From assembly GCA_019057975.1 (NCBI GenBank), contig JAHLWJ010000284.1:1-6056 (forward strand): 6,056 nucleotides of DNA, in the 5' to 3' direction. The notes beneath the pieces are model-generated. The model had not been told where the DNA came from. It did not search any database and saw only the letters and a program-made list of their open reading frames with translations. Shown here piece after piece: positions 4,704 through 6,056 of this stretch. The position numbers were made by a program, and so were the translations under genes. Each line of letters starts with the position of its first letter. Position 1 is the first letter of the stretch. This stretch comes from Promethearchaeota archaeon (GTDB taxonomy: Archaea > Asgardarchaeota > Lokiarchaeia > Sigynarchaeales > SOKP01).

Positions 4704-5954
4704 TTAAGGTGTAAGTTTATAAAGAGATCTATCATTTTTAGTTTTCCCAATAAATTTGGCTTTACTTAAATGAGAATTCTCAATTATAAAGTTTACAAAC
4801 TGATCTGGGCTGTAATTTCGATATGCTTTAATCTTCCGAAATTCTTCAGGTTTGTGAGCTCCAAAAAAGAATTCTTTAACTTTAATTCGATTTAATAATT
4901 TAATTAAGTTATGATATGTATTTTTTCTTTTCAAAAAATGATGAAATACATTTAAGGCAAGTATTACATCGAAATTTAGCTCCTTATTTTTATGGTAATT
5001 AAATATGGATTCTGTAATTACTTTAAACTTTCTATTTTCTGCATTTCTTAACTTTTTTAAAAAATACGCATGGAGCCAATTTGCTTCTACAGCATAACAA
5101 TCAAATCCCTCATCCTCAAATTTATGAGAGAAATATCCAAAATTTGCCCCAACGTCAAGGAGAGTTCCTTGTGAAATAGAAAGGTTTTCTTTAATCATAT
5201 CGAAGCGAGACTCTCCGTATGAAAAAGGAAATTCTTGAAGATCAGGATGGATGGGAAACTGATATAGGCTTCTATGCCGAGAATAATAACTTAGTCTTTT
5301 TTTAAAATTTATCCAATTTTTATGTCTTACAATAATTTTAATTGGAACCTCGGGAATTCCAAGCAAAATAGCCATTGAAAGGATATGATTTCCGTGTAAA
5401 TTTATTAGTTGACCATTTCTACCAATAATTACAGTGATATCCTCAATAATTACAGATCTTTCTAATTTTTTGTCGTCATTAAGATTTTGTTGTTCAATTT
5501 TTGATTTGAAAACATTTTTCTTTATTTGATTATATATTAACTCAATTTCTTTAAGTCTATCATCCCTTTCTTCTTTATAATATTCGATGTCTTTCCATTT
5601 TTTTCCTTCTTTAAATTTTTGCTTAAGGGCTTGATAAACTGGTAAGTCTTCTAATAATTTTTTTGATTTCTCCCAATCACTTTTTAATATTTGAGAATTG
5701 TTATTTATTTTAGAGTCATTTTTAAGATAAAATTGTATTTTTTGAGGATTTACCCAATATATTTTGTCGAGATTTGATATGTTAGTAATATATTTCAATT
5801 GTCCTCTTAATTCAAGAATTTTTTTTCCAATTAGAAATTTAAACTTATGAAGAATATTCCATCCATATAAGGGAAATCTTCCTAAAATAGGAAGTATGTG
5901 ATTCAAATCAAAAATTAAATTTCTTATTTTTAACTTAAATGTAGCAACTACCAT
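4704..5954 (-). CDS. ParB-like domain fused to a class I SAM-dependent methyltransferase
   Basis: The 416 residues divide into three parts. Residues 1-150 contain IYWVNPQKI (65-73) and LPVYQALKQKFKEGKKWKDIEYY (104-126), a pattern I know from archaeal proteins that precede a ParB-like fold. Residues about 167-214 are ParB/sulfiredoxin-like: strand VIIGRNGQLINLHGNH, helix SMAILLGI, then VPIKIIVRHKNW. Related proteins usually read G-x-H-R-L here; this one has G-N-H190-I-L, losing the arginine. Residues about 262-400 are a methyltransferase: LLDVGANFGYF (265-275, SAM loop), YAVEAN (287-292, acidic end of strand 2) and FDVILALNVFHHF (328-340). The substrate is unknown; similar proteins occur, as I recall, in surface-glycan loci, matching the epimerase nearby. 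No signal peptide or clear membrane helix. No Shine-Dalgarno precedes the ATG. The N-terminal third is more AT-rich than the methyltransferase core. It lies 323 bases from the sulfate cluster, so it is a separate unit. Confidence 0.75.
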   Translation of the reverse strand: MVVATFKLKIRNLIFDLNHILPILGRFPLYGWNILHKFKFLIGKKILELRGQLKYITNISNLDKIYWVNPQKIQFYLKNDSKINNNSQILKSDWEKSKKLLEDLPVYQALKQKFKEGKKWKDIEYYKEERDDRLKEIELIYNQIKKNVFKSKIEQQNLNDDKKLERSVIIEDITVIIGRNGQLINLHGNHILSMAILLGIPEVPIKIIVRHKNWINFKKRLSYYSRHRSLYQFPIHPDLQEFPFSYGESRFDMIKENLSISQGTLLDVGANFGYFSHKFEDEGFDCYAVEANWLHAYFLKKLRNAENRKFKVITESIFNYHKNKELNFDVILALNVFHHFLKRKNTYHNLIKLLNRIKVKEFFFGAHKPEEFRKIKAYRNYSPDQFVNFIIENSHLSKAKFIGKTKNDRSLYKLTP

Positions 5955-6056
5955 AATAAAACAATAATATTTAATATTTCAATATAGTTAAAATTTATTC
6001 GACAAATTTCTTATAATTTTGAAATCAATATTTCATCAAAAAATAACTCTCTAAAA
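5955..6056. other. Upstream region of the methyltransferase gene
   Basis: This AT-rich 102-base stretch reaches the window edge. On the minus strand CTATATT (5987-5981) lies about 30 bases before the ATG at 5954 and could be a TATA box for a short-leader transcript; GAAATATTAAAT (5980-5969) is an alternative but sits too close to that ATG. A minus-strand frame from 6055 to TAA at 6011-6013 could be the last 14 codons (FRELFFDEILISKL) of a gene beyond the edge, but is too short to assert. Confidence 0.3.

Noticed and set aside
6020..6040. C/D-box guide RNA suggested by TTGATGA on the minus strand
   Set aside because: The C box deviates at its first base and no D box (CTGA) lies at a suitable distance.
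6011..6055. Minus-strand frame FRELFFDEILISKL ending at TAA, perhaps the 3' end of another gene
   Set aside because: Fourteen stop-free codons at a window edge occur easily by chance and no motif is recognisable; sequence beyond the edge is needed.

Overview
The window is strongly AT-rich and compactly coded, and reads best as a piece of an archaeal chromosome or metagenomic contig. The archaeal pointers are a Sat with a cysteine cluster, a ribbon-helix-helix gene leading the sat operon, TATA/BRE-like boxes about 26 bases before starts that lack a Shine-Dalgarno, and poly-T gene ends. An AT-rich lineage such as the Asgard archaea would fit, but nothing here fixes the taxon.

Layout: (1) 1-885, plus strand: the 5'-truncated end of a GalE/WbpP-type NAD-dependent nucleotide-sugar epimerase. 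(2) 886-946: a short convergent gap with T-runs on both strands. (3) 947-4380, minus strand: a four-gene cluster read in the order ribbon-helix-helix regulator, ATP sulfurylase (sat), alkaline-phosphatase-superfamily phosphohydrolase, APS kinase (cysC). (4) 4381-4703: a 323-base, very AT-rich spacer with the likely cluster promoter. (5) 4704-5954, minus strand: a 416-residue protein joining a ParB-like domain to a class I SAM methyltransferase. (6) 5955-6056: an AT-rich upstream region.

How they work together: Sat turns sulfate and ATP into APS and pyrophosphate, and CysC phosphorylates APS to PAPS, the activated sulfate donor. No PAPS reductase, sulfite reductase, APS reductase or sulfotransferase lies in the window, so the fate of PAPS is not visible. 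The genes on both sides (sugar-nucleotide epimerase; ParB-like/methyltransferase of a kind I associate with glycan loci) make sulfation of surface glycans or lipids a reasonable inference. The least explained member is the cytosolic AP-superfamily enzyme between sat and cysC: all its expected metal ligands are present, but its substrate is unknown. The ribbon-helix-helix protein is a natural candidate for controlling the cluster. An unusual detail is a 14-codon open frame between the regulator and sat, in the same frame as both, that contains the strong sat ribosome binding site.
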